Source: Candidatus Nanosynbacter featherlites (GTDB taxonomy: Bacteria; Patescibacteriota; Saccharimonadia; Saccharimonadales; Saccharimonadaceae). From it: a stretch of 64,000 bases of DNA. The notes under the pieces were generated by a model. It was not told the origin of the DNA. It was given only the letters and a program-made list of their open reading frames with translations, and ran no database searches. Positions 34,228 through 43,021 of this stretch are shown here, piece by piece. The translations under genes were made by a program, and so were the position numbers. The DNA is taken from positions 1 to 64,000 of the forward strand of contig NZ_CP040004.1 in NCBI RefSeq assembly GCF_005697565.1, written 5' to 3'. Numbering within the stretch: position 1 is the first letter of the stretch; the number at the start of each line of letters is the position of its first letter.

Positions 34228-35268
34228 ATGCTTGATGATCCTATTATGATTCGGCGAAAAGATCCAGCCGACACGTTGTCTGGTTTGATGCAATTATCAG
34301 CGCAAACGTCTTTTGAGGCAATTATTGAAGGAAATGAGTATATAGCGGGAAATATCAATGCGGTGGTGATTGCTGGTATGGGTGGTTCGGCGCTGGCAGC
34401 AGAAATGGTAATTGCGTTAACGAGGGGTTGGCTACATATTCCTCTGGTGGTAACAAAAGGCTATGATCTACCAGGTTTTGTGAATGATAATACCCTAGTT
34501 ATCACCATCAGTCACTCTGGTAATACAGAAGAAACCCTCAGTTGCTATGATCAAGCGCGTGCCAAAAATTGTCAGCTGGCAGTAATCACCACAGGTGGAG
34601 CCTTGTTTGAAAAAGCAGCAGCTGACGGCGTAAAAAGGATAAAAATACCGGCTGGTGCACAGCCGCGCATGTCGACAGTTTATCATCTGCGAGGACTGTT
34701 GAAAATATTACAACATTTTTTGATCATCGATGGTGATTTGTATCAAAAATTGGAAGAAAGCGGCGAATGGTTATCTGGTCAGGTAAAAGCTTGGGCACCA
34801 GAAGTGCCAACTGAGCAAAACATTGCTAAACAATTGGCAGTCAAGTCGGCTGGCAAAACCCCGGTGATTTATGCTGGTGAATTAACATGGCCGTTGGCAT
34901 ATAAGTGGAAAATCAGCTGGAATGAATCGGCAAAAAATATAGCTTTTTGTAATCAATACCCTGAATTTAACCACAATGAGTTTATCGGCTGGTCATCTCA
35001 TCCGGTTGAAAAGCCATTTGTGATTTTTGATTTGATGAGTCATTTGGAACATCCGCGTATTCGCGAGCGTATGGAACTGAGCGATCGCCTGTTGAGTGGT
35101 ATGCGTCCGCACGCTGTGTCTGTAGAATTACAGGGAGAGACCTTGCTTAAACAACTATTGTGGGGCTTGGCGCTTGGTGACGCCGCAAGTATTTACACAG
35201 CAATCCTGAACGGCGTTGATCCAGCGCCAGTAAAACTGGTAGAACGTCTGAAGAAAGAATTAAGCTAA
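34228..35268 (+). CDS. Bifunctional phosphoglucose/phosphomannose isomerase
   Basis: These SIS-domain enzymes interconvert glucose-6-P or mannose-6-P with fructose-6-P, linking glycolysis and sugar-nucleotide supply. The 346-residue protein has the first SIS half with VVIAGMGGSALAAEM (about 46-60) and ISHSGNTEETL (about 93-103), and the C-terminal catalytic part with WNESAKNIAF and FNHNEFIGW. Length fits the archaeal-type bifunctional family. AAAGGTGG lies 9 bases before the ATG. A TATACT box 28 bases upstream also places a 14-codon reading frame at the very start of the transcript. Confidence 0.9.
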   Translation: MLDDPIMIRRKDPADTLSGLMQLSAQTSFEAIIEGNEYIAGNINAVVIAGMGGSALAAEMVIALTRGWLHIPLVVTKGYDLPGFVNDNTLVITISHSGNTEETLSCYDQARAKNCQLAVITTGGALFEKAAADGVKRIKIPAGAQPRMSTVYHLRGLLKILQHFLIIDGDLYQKLEESGEWLSGQVKAWAPEVPTEQNIAKQLAVKSAGKTPVIYAGELTWPLAYKWKISWNESAKNIAFCNQYPEFNHNEFIGWSSHPVEKPFVIFDLMSHLEHPRIRERMELSDRLLSGMRPHAVSVELQGETLLKQLLWGLALGDAASIYTAILNGVDPAPVKLVERLKKELS

Positions 35269-35282
35269 ATAGTCTGGATTAC

Positions 35283-36491
35283 TTAGTTGCGCATCGCTTC
35301 AATAGTGTTGCGGTTGGCAGCGCGTACGGCTGGATAAATACCAAAGACGACACCGACCAGCATGGCAGCGCCAATACTGACGACAGCAGGCTGCCAGCTC
35401 AAAATTGGTGAAACTGGTAGGAAAGTACTGACTGTGTATGCACCAATTAAGCCAAAGATATACCCCATGATACCACCGGCTAAGCCAATGATTACTGACT
35501 CGATCAAGAATTGATGGATAATGTGTCGGTTAGTGGCACCAATAGCTTTACGGATACCGACCTCACGCTGTCGTTCGGCAACATTTACCAACATAATATT
35601 CATGATGCTAATTCCACCGACGAACAGCGATATGATTGATACAGCAATCATGATTGCCGACAGTGACAACAGCATAGCATCGCTGGTGGCGGTAATATCT
35701 TTACCGGTTATGATGTGGTAGTCATTAGCATCGTGGTGATTTTGATTGAGCTTTGCTGTAATATCAGAAATTGCTTTCTCAAGCGATGAGTCGCCGTCAG
35801 TTTTGATGGCAATTTGCTGAATTTGTGCGACATTTTGTGTTAGCTTCTTACTGACATCCAGTGAAACGATGGCTGAGTTATTGAAATTAACACCCAAGTA
35901 AGTAAGCGGTTGTTTGACTGGTTTTAAGACACCCATGACAGTAAACGGCTTATCCTGAATACGCAGTACATTACCAAGTGAATATTCGGTACCAAACAAA
36001 TCAATTGACAATTGATGACCAATCACCACGCCGTTGGCTTGCCCAACAAATTGACCATCGCGTAACTCTAACTCTGCAAGGTCCTTGATTTTTTCAGTAG
36101 TGCCAATGATGGCAGTTTTGTTGGCGTCAACGCGTGAATTAGTGGTAGTGATGGTGTTATGAATAACTGACATTGGAGCACTGTTTTGGGTGATGCGAGC
36201 AACGTCCTGTACATCATATTCAGTTAGGGTTGGTAAAGGTGTAATATTTTGCGCTTGAGACAATGAGCGTTCAACATTACCACCCAAACCAGACCGTATC
36301 AATGCTACACTGTCTTTGGTTGTTGAGAACTGTTGGTTAATCAATTTATTGACACTAACAGACAAAGACATAATCATGGTGATGCCCATGATACCAATGG
36401 TGATGCCAGTAACAGTCAACGTTGTCCGACCACGGCTGGCACGGAGGGATTGCATGGCATTTTCTATGTGATTTTTGAATAAAAACCTCAC
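35283..36491 (-). CDS. MacB/FtsX-like ABC transporter permease
   Basis: The 402-residue protein has the MacB plan: a first membrane helix (about 22-45), a large extracytoplasmic domain (about 50-270), and three C-terminal helices (about 275-305, 325-350, 365-390) with the conserved VNVAERQREVGIRKAIGATNRHI motif of FtsX-domain permeases. Its ATG overlaps the end of the ATPase gene, so the pair form one transporter. Such exporters move peptides, lipoproteins or antimicrobials; the substrate here is unknown. Confidence 0.9.
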   Translation of the reverse strand: MRFLFKNHIENAMQSLRASRGRTTLTVTGITIGIMGITMIMSLSVSVNKLINQQFSTTKDSVALIRSGLGGNVERSLSQAQNITPLPTLTEYDVQDVARITQNSAPMSVIHNTITTTNSRVDANKTAIIGTTEKIKDLAELELRDGQFVGQANGVVIGHQLSIDLFGTEYSLGNVLRIQDKPFTVMGVLKPVKQPLTYLGVNFNNSAIVSLDVSKKLTQNVAQIQQIAIKTDGDSSLEKAISDITAKLNQNHHDANDYHIITGKDITATSDAMLLSLSAIMIAVSIISLFVGGISIMNIMLVNVAERQREVGIRKAIGATNRHIIHQFLIESVIIGLAGGIMGYIFGLIGAYTVSTFLPVSPILSWQPAVVSIGAAMLVGVVFGIYPAVRAANRNTIEAMRN

Positions 36492-37462
36492 TTGGTCGTC
36501 TCCTTTTTGGAAGCTTGTGTCTTCTTGGTGGATTTGGTTGAAGATTTTTTCTCGGACTTTTCAGCAGGTTTATCATCTTCTTTTTTTGGTTTCTCAACAG
36601 GTTTGGATTCTTCTTTCTCAGGCTGTTCAGTAGGCTTTGAATCTTCCTTTTTGGACTTCTCAGTTGTTTCAGTAGTTTTTTTCTCAGACTTCTTAGGCTT
36701 GTCTGATGGTTTAGCCTCTTTTTTCTCGTCAATAATTTCCAAGTTTTTCCTGAATGGTGCTGATTTCTGCAGCTGTTCATCTGTATCGATCCTACCGTCA
36801 AGCATGGTGATGACGCGGCTGGCGTACGAAGTCAACTCAGGGTTGTGGGTTACCATGATGATGGTGTTGCCACGGCGGTGAATATCGGCCAACTCTTCCA
36901 TGATGATGTGGCTGGCTTTACTGTCCAAGTTGCCGGTTGGTTCATCCGCCAAGATGATTGACGGGCTGTTCACCAGGGCGCGGGCAATTGCTACGCGCTG
37001 AACCTGTCCACCTGACAATTGATGTGGCATGTAATATTCACGCTCGCCCAGGTGGAAATTCTTTAAGATTCGGCTGGCTTCTTGTAGTCGTTTGATTTTA
37101 CTCATTCCTTTGTAGGTCAGAGGTAGAGAAACGTTTTCCAAGACGCTTAAGCGAGGAATCAAGTTAAAATTCTGAAACACAAAACCGATGTCATCTGAAC
37201 GGATTCGGGCTAATCGTTTTGAGCCGAGATTGTCCACTGAATCACCGTTGAGGAAATATTCACCATCTGTTGCTTGATCTAGCAATCCGATGATATTTAA
37301 GAGAGTGGTTTTACCGCAACCACTTGGCCCCATGATGGCAATGAATTCGCCCTTCTCGACGGTCAAGTTTACGTCGTCAAGAGCATAGTGTTCCGCATCG
37401 CCGATACCGAAACACTTTGTAATGTTTGTGAGTCTTATACACGGTGCAACTGGTGTATCCAT
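36488..37462 (-). CDS. MacB-type ABC transporter ATP-binding protein with Lys-rich tail
   Basis: The ATPase partner of the adjoining permease. Residues 1-235 have Walker A GPSGCGKTT, the Q-loop FVFQNFNLIPRLSV, signature LSGGQVQRVAIARAL, Walker B IILADEPTGNLDS and the switch His in MVTHNPEL. After residue 240 a tail of about 80 residues is built of imperfect KPxEKxKKEExKP-like repeats, rich in Lys, Glu, Pro and Thr and surely disordered. The ATG at 37462 is chosen because the TATAAT box 9 bases upstream excludes the longer reading from 37528. Confidence 0.92.
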   Translation of the reverse strand: MDTPVAPCIRLTNITKCFGIGDAEHYALDDVNLTVEKGEFIAIMGPSGCGKTTLLNIIGLLDQATDGEYFLNGDSVDNLGSKRLARIRSDDIGFVFQNFNLIPRLSVLENVSLPLTYKGMSKIKRLQEASRILKNFHLGEREYYMPHQLSGGQVQRVAIARALVNSPSIILADEPTGNLDSKASHIIMEELADIHRRGNTIIMVTHNPELTSYASRVITMLDGRIDTDEQLQKSAPFRKNLEIIDEKKEAKPSDKPKKSEKKTTETTEKSKKEDSKPTEQPEKEESKPVEKPKKEDDKPAEKSEKKSSTKSTKKTQASKKETTK

Positions 37463-37598
37463 ACTATATTTATTATATGCAGTACGGGAGGATATGCAAC
37501 CATAATAGTTATGTAAAATGTACATCATCAGCCTATCATTACATTGTTACTGTGGTAGTTGGTTATTTCCCATAAAGTCTTGTATACTAAGTCAAGAC

Positions 37599-37690
37599 GG
37601 AAGGATGCAGGAGTGGTTGAACTGGCACGCCTGGAAAGTGTGTAGACTCTTCACGGGGTCTCCGGGGTTCGAATCCCCGTCCTTCCGCCA
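37599..37690 (+). tRNA. tRNA-Ser (GGA)
   Basis: Class II tRNA: acceptor GGAAGGA pairs with TCCTTCC, the anticodon stem CACGC/GTGTG holds loop CTGGAAA with GGA, there is a long variable arm, T arm TTCGAAT, and CCA is encoded. It is the fourth serine tRNA of the window, each with a different anticodon. Confidence 0.94.
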
Positions 37691-37724
37691 GAGTTGATAC
37701 TTACCTCTCAGTGCCATCGATACC

Positions 37725-38525
37725 ATGGAGATTATGACCCTATCAAAACTCGTTCAATTCCACAATGAAGCAAACGTTGGCGTCTTTTTGCGTGGGATTC
37801 ATTTGATTGGGGATGGATGGTGGTATGCCCAAGGGCAGTCGGGAATTGACGACTGCTACTGGAACTACGCTTACCGCGTTGATGGGAGGGCGCCTTCGAA
37901 GGGGGATATGGCGCAGATATCCACCTACTGTAGGCAGTACGGATATCCTTTCAACATCTGGACTACGGATTCGCTTAACGACATGTCCTTTTCTCTGGAA
38001 TCTCGTGAAGCATGGATGGTCTTGGCCGACAACACTGCGCTAACAGACGATTCGACCACCGATTCTTCGGGAGCTTCCACCACGATCGTGGCTCGGCCCG
38101 ATAATGATATGTTGATGGTCTTCGAGGCCGCGTATGGCACTTCCGAGGAGGAGGGCGAGGGGATTGGTTATTCTGGGCTACCCTTTGCATATGTGCGGTC
38201 GTATGCACAACAGGAGCCCAAGCATCCGTTGATTCATGCCGTACATAGCAAGGTTACGGTAGACGGTCGGTGTGTCGCAGTCGGCTCGGCCCTGGTTGGG
38301 CCAGATGTTGGAGCGATCTACTCGGTAGGAACAGCCCCTGATTCTCGAAGAAAAGGCTACGGCTCTCTTGCTACAAAAGCAATAGTGCGTGAGGTAAATG
38401 CGCGGTTTACGCACGACAATCCTACAATTCTGCTGCAGACTGAAGCGGACTCGCCAGTGGAGGAGATGTACTCGTCTCTGGGGTTTGAAAGAGTGACTTG
38501 TGGAAAGCTGTATAGTGGTGAATGA
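37725..38525 (+). CDS. GNAT family acetyltransferase-like protein
   Basis: GNAT enzymes move an acetyl group from acetyl-CoA to an amine. The 266-residue protein has the GNAT core in its C-terminal half: strands near 195-215 (AVGSALVGPDVGAIYSVGTA) and the acetyl-CoA loop PDSRRKGYGSLATKAIV (about 217-233), close to the Q/RxxGxG/A rule, with EMYSSLGFERV near the end. The N-terminal 120 residues resemble no family I can name. It starts 34 bases after tRNA-Ser (GGA), and its last 4 bases overlap the deaminase gene, so the two form an operon. The substrate is unknown. Confidence 0.78.
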   Translation: MEIMTLSKLVQFHNEANVGVFLRGIHLIGDGWWYAQGQSGIDDCYWNYAYRVDGRAPSKGDMAQISTYCRQYGYPFNIWTTDSLNDMSFSLESREAWMVLADNTALTDDSTTDSSGASTTIVARPDNDMLMVFEAAYGTSEEEGEGIGYSGLPFAYVRSYAQQEPKHPLIHAVHSKVTVDGRCVAVGSALVGPDVGAIYSVGTAPDSRRKGYGSLATKAIVREVNARFTHDNPTILLQTEADSPVEEMYSSLGFERVTCGKLYSGE

Positions 38526-39055
38526 TGGATGAATATGATTCTCGGTTAATGGAGCGTGCGCTAGGTGCGGCTCGTAGCGCGATACAGAATGGCGAGAACC
38601 CCATTGGCTGTGTCCTGGCAGTTGACGGGAAAGTGGTTGCTATTGGAGAGACTCGTGTTGCTTGCGGAGGTCCTGCATGTCACGGAGAGAACTCAATGAT
38701 CGAATGTCTTGGACATCGAATTTGGAGCGTGGCTTCAAACGCCGTGTTGTACTCAACTCTTGAGCCTTGCTTGATGTGCATCGGAGCCTGTATTAATGCT
38801 GGAATTACGAAGATTTACTATGGTATGGATGCGGTCGACGGTGGAGGTTATGCTCTCGGTGCCATTAACGCTGGCCTGACTAATAAGCTGATTATACATG
38901 GGCCAACAGCGCACAGCCAAGTCGTAAGACTCTTTCAGGAGTATCTAACGATCTCTCGTAACGAAGGGGGAATTCAGTATGCCCGGTCTTTGCTCGCTTT
39001 TCACGACACCTTTCATTGTAAAATTAACAAAACCTATTGCAAACCCTACATTTAG
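38522..39055 (+). CDS. Cytosine/nucleoside deaminase-like protein
   Basis: A zinc deaminase of the cytidine deaminase superfamily, 177 residues. The zinc site is visible: CHGENSMIE (His and catalytic Glu near 54-56) and TLEPCLMCIGAC (Cys pair near 82-85). HGE in place of HAE, followed by an LY-T-L-PC-MC pattern, is closer to yeast-type cytosine deaminase than to TadA. It probably acts on a free base or nucleoside, fitting salvage; the exact substrate is not decided. It overlaps the GNAT gene, and its stop codon lies in the promoter of nrdA. Confidence 0.8.
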   Translation: MMDEYDSRLMERALGAARSAIQNGENPIGCVLAVDGKVVAIGETRVACGGPACHGENSMIECLGHRIWSVASNAVLYSTLEPCLMCIGACINAGITKIYYGMDAVDGGGYALGAINAGLTNKLIIHGPTAHSQVVRLFQEYLTISRNEGGIQYARSLLAFHDTFHCKINKTYCKPYI

Positions 39056-39091
39056 TGCTTATCATGGTATATATACGCTATATCTATAGCG
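39037..39091 (+). promoter_or_regulatory. nrdA promoter with paired NrdR-like boxes
   Basis: TTGCAA (39037-39042), 17 bases, TATCAT (39060-39065). Two sites resembling the NrdR core CwATATATwG flank the -10 box: CTACATTTAG (39046-39055) in the spacer and CTATATCTAT (39078-39087) at the transcript start, inside the palindrome CGCTATATCTATAGCG. Their centres are 32 bp apart, close to the spacing of known NrdR pairs. A leader of about 125 bases follows. Confidence 0.6.
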
Positions 39092-39197
39092 GGTAGACAA
39101 ACAAAAACCAAGAGGTGAGAAAAGCTGATACCACGGGGGAGGTGCTGTTGGTATTTTTCTTGTGTCTCTATGACCAATATAGTTTAAGGGAGGTATA

Positions 39198-41603
39198 ATG
39201 AGTGTCATTCATGTCGTCAAACGAGACGGGACGAAAGAGCCGTTTGATGCAAACAAAATTAACATAGCGTTACTGAAGGCAGCAGAGGGGCTGCCTGACC
39301 AAGTATCTAAAGTCGTGCAGGTGGCTACTGAACTTCAGCTTACACTGTTTGACGGCATTACGACCGAGCAGCTCGACCAAGCGGTCATTCAAACAACACT
39401 GCAGAATGTTAAAGATGATCCAGATTATGATAAGATTGCGGCACGACTGTTACTGAAGACGATTTATAAGAGTATTTTGGGCGACTATCAGTCGGTGGAT
39501 GAACTCAAAAAGTTGCACGCAAAAGAATTTCCGAAATTTGTGAAAGCAGCCGTCAAAGAAGGCCTGTTAGACACTCGCATGGCTGACGGTAGGTTTGATT
39601 TGAAAAAGCTTGGTGAAGCGCTTGATCCTGCCAAGGACGATCTCAGTAAATATCTGGGAGTGATCACCAACCGCAACCGTTACGCCCTCCGTAAGCAAAA
39701 TGGTCAGCCAATGGAGACGCCACAATTTACTCACATGCGCATTGCCATGGGGCTGAGTTACAACGAGAAAGATCCTACCGCCGCAGCGATTGTGTTTTAT
39801 AATCACATGAGCAGTTTGGAATATGTGCCAGGCGGCTCAACCCGCGTCAATGCTGGTGGCTCGTTCCCGCAGCTCAGTAACTGCTTTTTGCTAAATGTTG
39901 ATGATGACATGGAGTCAATTGCTAAGGCAGTGCGCGACACTATGTGGATTGCTAAGGGCACCGGTGGCATCGGCATTGGCTTTACTAAGTTGCGGGCAGC
40001 TGGTAGTCCAGTTAAAACCACTAATACTGAGTCAACCGGCCCGATTCCCTTTATGAAGATGATTGATACCGCACTGTTTGCCGTCTCTCGTAAGGGTAAG
40101 AAAGCTGGTGCAGCAGCCATCTACATGGAAAACTGGCATCTTAACTTTCCGCAGTTTATCGACCTACGCTCGAACTCCGGCGACCCGTACATGCGAACGC
40201 GTTTTGCTAACACTGCGGTGTTTATTTCTGACGAATTTATGAAGCGGGTGCAAAAAGATCAAGATTGGTACTTGTTTGATCCAGCAGATACGCCAGATTT
40301 GCCAGAGCTGTACGGTGAGGAATTTTCAGCGCGCTACAAAGAGTACATCAAGCTGGCTGAAGCTGGCAAAATGCGTGTCTTTGAAAAGACATCAGCTCGT
40401 CAGCAGTTCAAGCAGATTCTGACCAGCCTGCAGGCTACCAGCCACCCATGGCTCACCTGGAAAGATACTATTAACGTTCGAGCCCTAAACAATAACACCG
40501 GTACGATTCACCTTTCTAATCTCTGTACAGAAATTACCTTACCGCAAGACAAAGACAACATCGCTACCTGCAACTTGATCAGTATCAATTTGTCAGCCTT
40601 TTTGAACGAAGACAAGACGTGGGATTGGGATCGACTCAAAGAAGCGTCACGGGCTGCTGTGCGCCAATTGGATAATTTGGTGGATATCACCAAAACACCA
40701 ATCACCGAAGCTATGCACTCAAACAATCAAACTCGGGCAATTGGTTTGGGCTTGATGGGCTTTACTGATGTGCTGGAAAAACTTGGGTATTGCTATGAGT
40801 CCACAGAGGCATATGACTTGATTGATAAACTTACCGAATTTATCAGTTATCACGCTATCGACCAGTCAGCAGATTTGGCACAAGAGCTAGGCAGCTATCC
40901 TACCTATAAGGGTAGTGGTTGGAGTAAGGGTATTTTGCCGATTGATACACTAGAGACGCTGTCTACCGACCGCAAAGTTAAGGTGAAAATCGATCACAAG
41001 TCGAGCCTCGATTGGGACGCACTGCGGGTGAAGGTTAAAAAGGGTATGCGTAATGCTACTTTGATGGCTATTGCGCCAACGGCTAACATCGGTCACATTG
41101 CTGGCACCACGCCAGGTATTGATCCGCAGTTTGCGCAGATTTTTAGCCGCTCAACGTTGAACGGTAAGTTTTTGGAGGTGAATAACAACCTGGTGCGCGA
41201 CCTTAAGGCGCTGAACTTGTGGGACGACATCAAGGAGGAAGTGTTCGCCAATCAAGGTGATATTCAACACATTGACGCTATCCCACAGAAATTGAAAGAT
41301 GTGTATAAAACCAGCTTCCAATTAAGCCCATATGCATTTATTGAAGTGGCGGCTCGGGCTCAAAAATGGGTTGACCAGGCAATTAGCCGTAATATGTACC
41401 TTGAGACTCGTGATATTGATGAATATGTGGAGATTTATTCTGAAGCGTGGCGTCGTGGCTTGAAAACGACCTACTACCTACACGTTAAGCCACGCCACCA
41501 ATCAGAACAAACGACGGTTTCAGTGGAAAAAATTGCTGAGCAAAAGATTAGAACAGGCGCTGGCAAGGCACGTGGCTTTGGCTTTGCGAAAATTAATAAA
41601 TAA
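39198..41603 (+). CDS. nrdA: Class I ribonucleoside-diphosphate reductase, alpha subunit, without C-terminal Cys pair
   Basis: NrdA reduces ribonucleoside diphosphates to deoxy forms using a radical delivered by NrdB. The 801-residue protein has an N-terminal ATP-cone (HVVKRDGTKEPFDANKI), the three active-site cysteines (Cys229 in QLSNCF, Cys443 in NLCTEI, Cys458 in IATCNL) and the radical-transfer pair TTYYL near 758. The tail after this (about 40 residues, ending GFGFAKINK) has no Cys, though class I enzymes normally carry a Cys pair there for re-reduction by thioredoxin. AAGGGAGGT lies just before the ATG. nrdB follows 12 bases later. Confidence 0.93.
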   Translation: MSVIHVVKRDGTKEPFDANKINIALLKAAEGLPDQVSKVVQVATELQLTLFDGITTEQLDQAVIQTTLQNVKDDPDYDKIAARLLLKTIYKSILGDYQSVDELKKLHAKEFPKFVKAAVKEGLLDTRMADGRFDLKKLGEALDPAKDDLSKYLGVITNRNRYALRKQNGQPMETPQFTHMRIAMGLSYNEKDPTAAAIVFYNHMSSLEYVPGGSTRVNAGGSFPQLSNCFLLNVDDDMESIAKAVRDTMWIAKGTGGIGIGFTKLRAAGSPVKTTNTESTGPIPFMKMIDTALFAVSRKGKKAGAAAIYMENWHLNFPQFIDLRSNSGDPYMRTRFANTAVFISDEFMKRVQKDQDWYLFDPADTPDLPELYGEEFSARYKEYIKLAEAGKMRVFEKTSARQQFKQILTSLQATSHPWLTWKDTINVRALNNNTGTIHLSNLCTEITLPQDKDNIATCNLISINLSAFLNEDKTWDWDRLKEASRAAVRQLDNLVDITKTPITEAMHSNNQTRAIGLGLMGFTDVLEKLGYCYESTEAYDLIDKLTEFISYHAIDQSADLAQELGSYPTYKGSGWSKGILPIDTLETLSTDRKVKVKIDHKSSLDWDALRVKVKKGMRNATLMAIAPTANIGHIAGTTPGIDPQFAQIFSRSTLNGKFLEVNNNLVRDLKALNLWDDIKEEVFANQGDIQHIDAIPQKLKDVYKTSFQLSPYAFIEVAARAQKWVDQAISRNMYLETRDIDEYVEIYSEAWRRGLKTTYYLHVKPRHQSEQTTVSVEKIAEQKIRTGAGKARGFGFAKINK

Positions 41604-41615
41604 AAGGGGGATATT

Positions 41616-42617
41616 ATGGCAGATTACACACATCCAAAAGGTGGAATATTAGGTTCAGGACTACGCGATGGGCTGAGCTTGCACCCAATTCGTTACCCAT
41701 GGGCATACGACTTATACAACCAAGCAGTGGCTAACACCTGGTTTCCAAACGAGGTGCAGTTGGTACAGGATTTGGCGGATTTTGAAAAACTCAGTGACGA
41801 GGAAAAGCATGCGCTCAAAACCGTCATTAGTTATCTTAACCCAAACGAGTTACTGATCAACAAGTCGCTGGCCTTTGGTATTTACCCATATGTCAACGCT
41901 GCTGAAGCGCAGCTCTATCTGTCAAAACAGATGTGGGAAGAGGCCAACCACTTCATGACCTTTGAATATATCATCGAGACGTTTCCGTTTGACCGGGAGG
42001 AGATTTACGCGGCGGGCTTTGGCAAAAAATCGCTGGCTGACAAGGCAGATTTCCAGAACAAGCACCTGGATGTGATGCTGGATCCAAATCTTGATATCTA
42101 CACGCTGGAGGGTAAGAAAGATTTTGTCCGCTCACTGGTGGCCTATAACATTGTACTGGAAGGCATTTGGTTCTACTCAGGCTTTATGGTCGGTATGAGT
42201 TTCCGTCAGCGCAACTTGCTGCGCAATGTCGGTACACTGCTCGACTGGATCACTAAGGATGAGAACTTACACCTGACCTTTGGTATTAATTTGCTACTGA
42301 CTATTTTGGACGAAAACCCAGAACTGCAAACCCAAGAATTTGCTGAGGAAATCCGCAACCTCATCCTGCAGGCGGTGGAGCTGGAGAAAGAGTACAACAA
42401 GGACATGTTACCAAAAGGCATCTTGGGTCTGAACGCTGATTATGTTAACCAGTACGTTATGCACATGACTGACCGCCGCTTGGTCGAGCTTGGGTTTGAG
42501 CCGGAGTACAACGTGGCCAACCCAGCCAAATGGATGGCGACGGCAAACGACACTTTGGAGTTGGTCAATTTCTTTGAAAGTACTAACACGAGCTATGAAG
42601 TAAACACTACGAAGTAA
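41616..42617 (+). CDS. nrdB: Class I ribonucleotide reductase beta subunit, class Ic-like
   Basis: NrdB holds the dimetal cofactor that starts the radical. The 333-residue protein has the metal ligands Glu78 (NPNELL), Glu109 and His112 (WEEANHF), Glu182 (LEGIWF), and Glu216 and His219 (DENLHL). Position 116, where the radical Tyr normally stands (7 after the second ligand), is Phe, and the first ligand is Glu, not Asp. All spacings (31, 73, 34, 3) equal those of the Chlamydia trachomatis Mn/Fe class Ic protein as I recall it. It is the second gene of the nrd operon, with a GGGGGATATT ribosome site. Confidence 0.93.
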   Translation: MADYTHPKGGILGSGLRDGLSLHPIRYPWAYDLYNQAVANTWFPNEVQLVQDLADFEKLSDEEKHALKTVISYLNPNELLINKSLAFGIYPYVNAAEAQLYLSKQMWEEANHFMTFEYIIETFPFDREEIYAAGFGKKSLADKADFQNKHLDVMLDPNLDIYTLEGKKDFVRSLVAYNIVLEGIWFYSGFMVGMSFRQRNLLRNVGTLLDWITKDENLHLTFGINLLLTILDENPELQTQEFAEEIRNLILQAVELEKEYNKDMLPKGILGLNADYVNQYVMHMTDRRLVELGFEPEYNVANPAKWMATANDTLELVNFFESTNTSYEVNTTK

Positions 42618-42622
42618 CTGCC

Positions 42623-43021
42623 ATGGACAAAATTACAACAGATATTTTAGACACAGTTGAAATTGGCGCTTTGGCGACTGTTAATCGTGACAGAACGCCG
42701 CTAGTGACGCCGCTCCACTTTGTACGTTATAAAAATGACAACATTATCTGGATCTCTGACCGACAATCCCGCCACGCCGTTAATGCGTACCGCAGCGGTG
42801 TTGTAGAATTTGTAGTGTGGAATGATCAAAAGAGTGCTGTCTTTTTGACAACAAAGGTACGAGAGTTGCCAGAGGAAGAAGAGGCCGCGGCTTTGGAAGT
42901 GTACGCCAACAAACTGGGCGACTTTATGCCGCGTGTGGAGAATAGGCAAATTTACATCATGCCAATTGGTAATATTGATGAAAAAACTACAACAGGAAAT
43001 TGGCTGCACTATATTGCATAA
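42623..43021 (+). CDS. Pyridoxamine 5'-phosphate oxidase-like FMN-binding protein
   Basis: The 132-residue protein has the split-barrel fold pattern of the PPOX superfamily: GALATVNRDRTPLVTPLHFVR near 13-33, then IIWISDRQSRHAVNAYRSGVVEFVVWN, a typical flavin-binding stretch. The substrate is unknown; members of this size include FMN-dependent reductases and heme-related proteins. It starts 5 bases after nrdB, so it is probably in the same transcript. The promoter of the small downstream gene begins at its end. Confidence 0.8.
   Translation: MDKITTDILDTVEIGALATVNRDRTPLVTPLHFVRYKNDNIIWISDRQSRHAVNAYRSGVVEFVVWNDQKSAVFLTTKVRELPEEEEAAALEVYANKLGDFMPRVENRQIYIMPIGNIDEKTTTGNWLHYIA

Noticed and set aside
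38522..39055. Deaminase as TadA
   Set aside because: The active site is HGE, not HAE, and the context resembles cytosine deaminases; the neighbour is a GNAT, not a tRNA-related gene.
39056..39197. Cobalamin riboswitch before nrdA
   Set aside because: No B12-box or typical junction seen; the reductase is class I, which does not use cobalamin.
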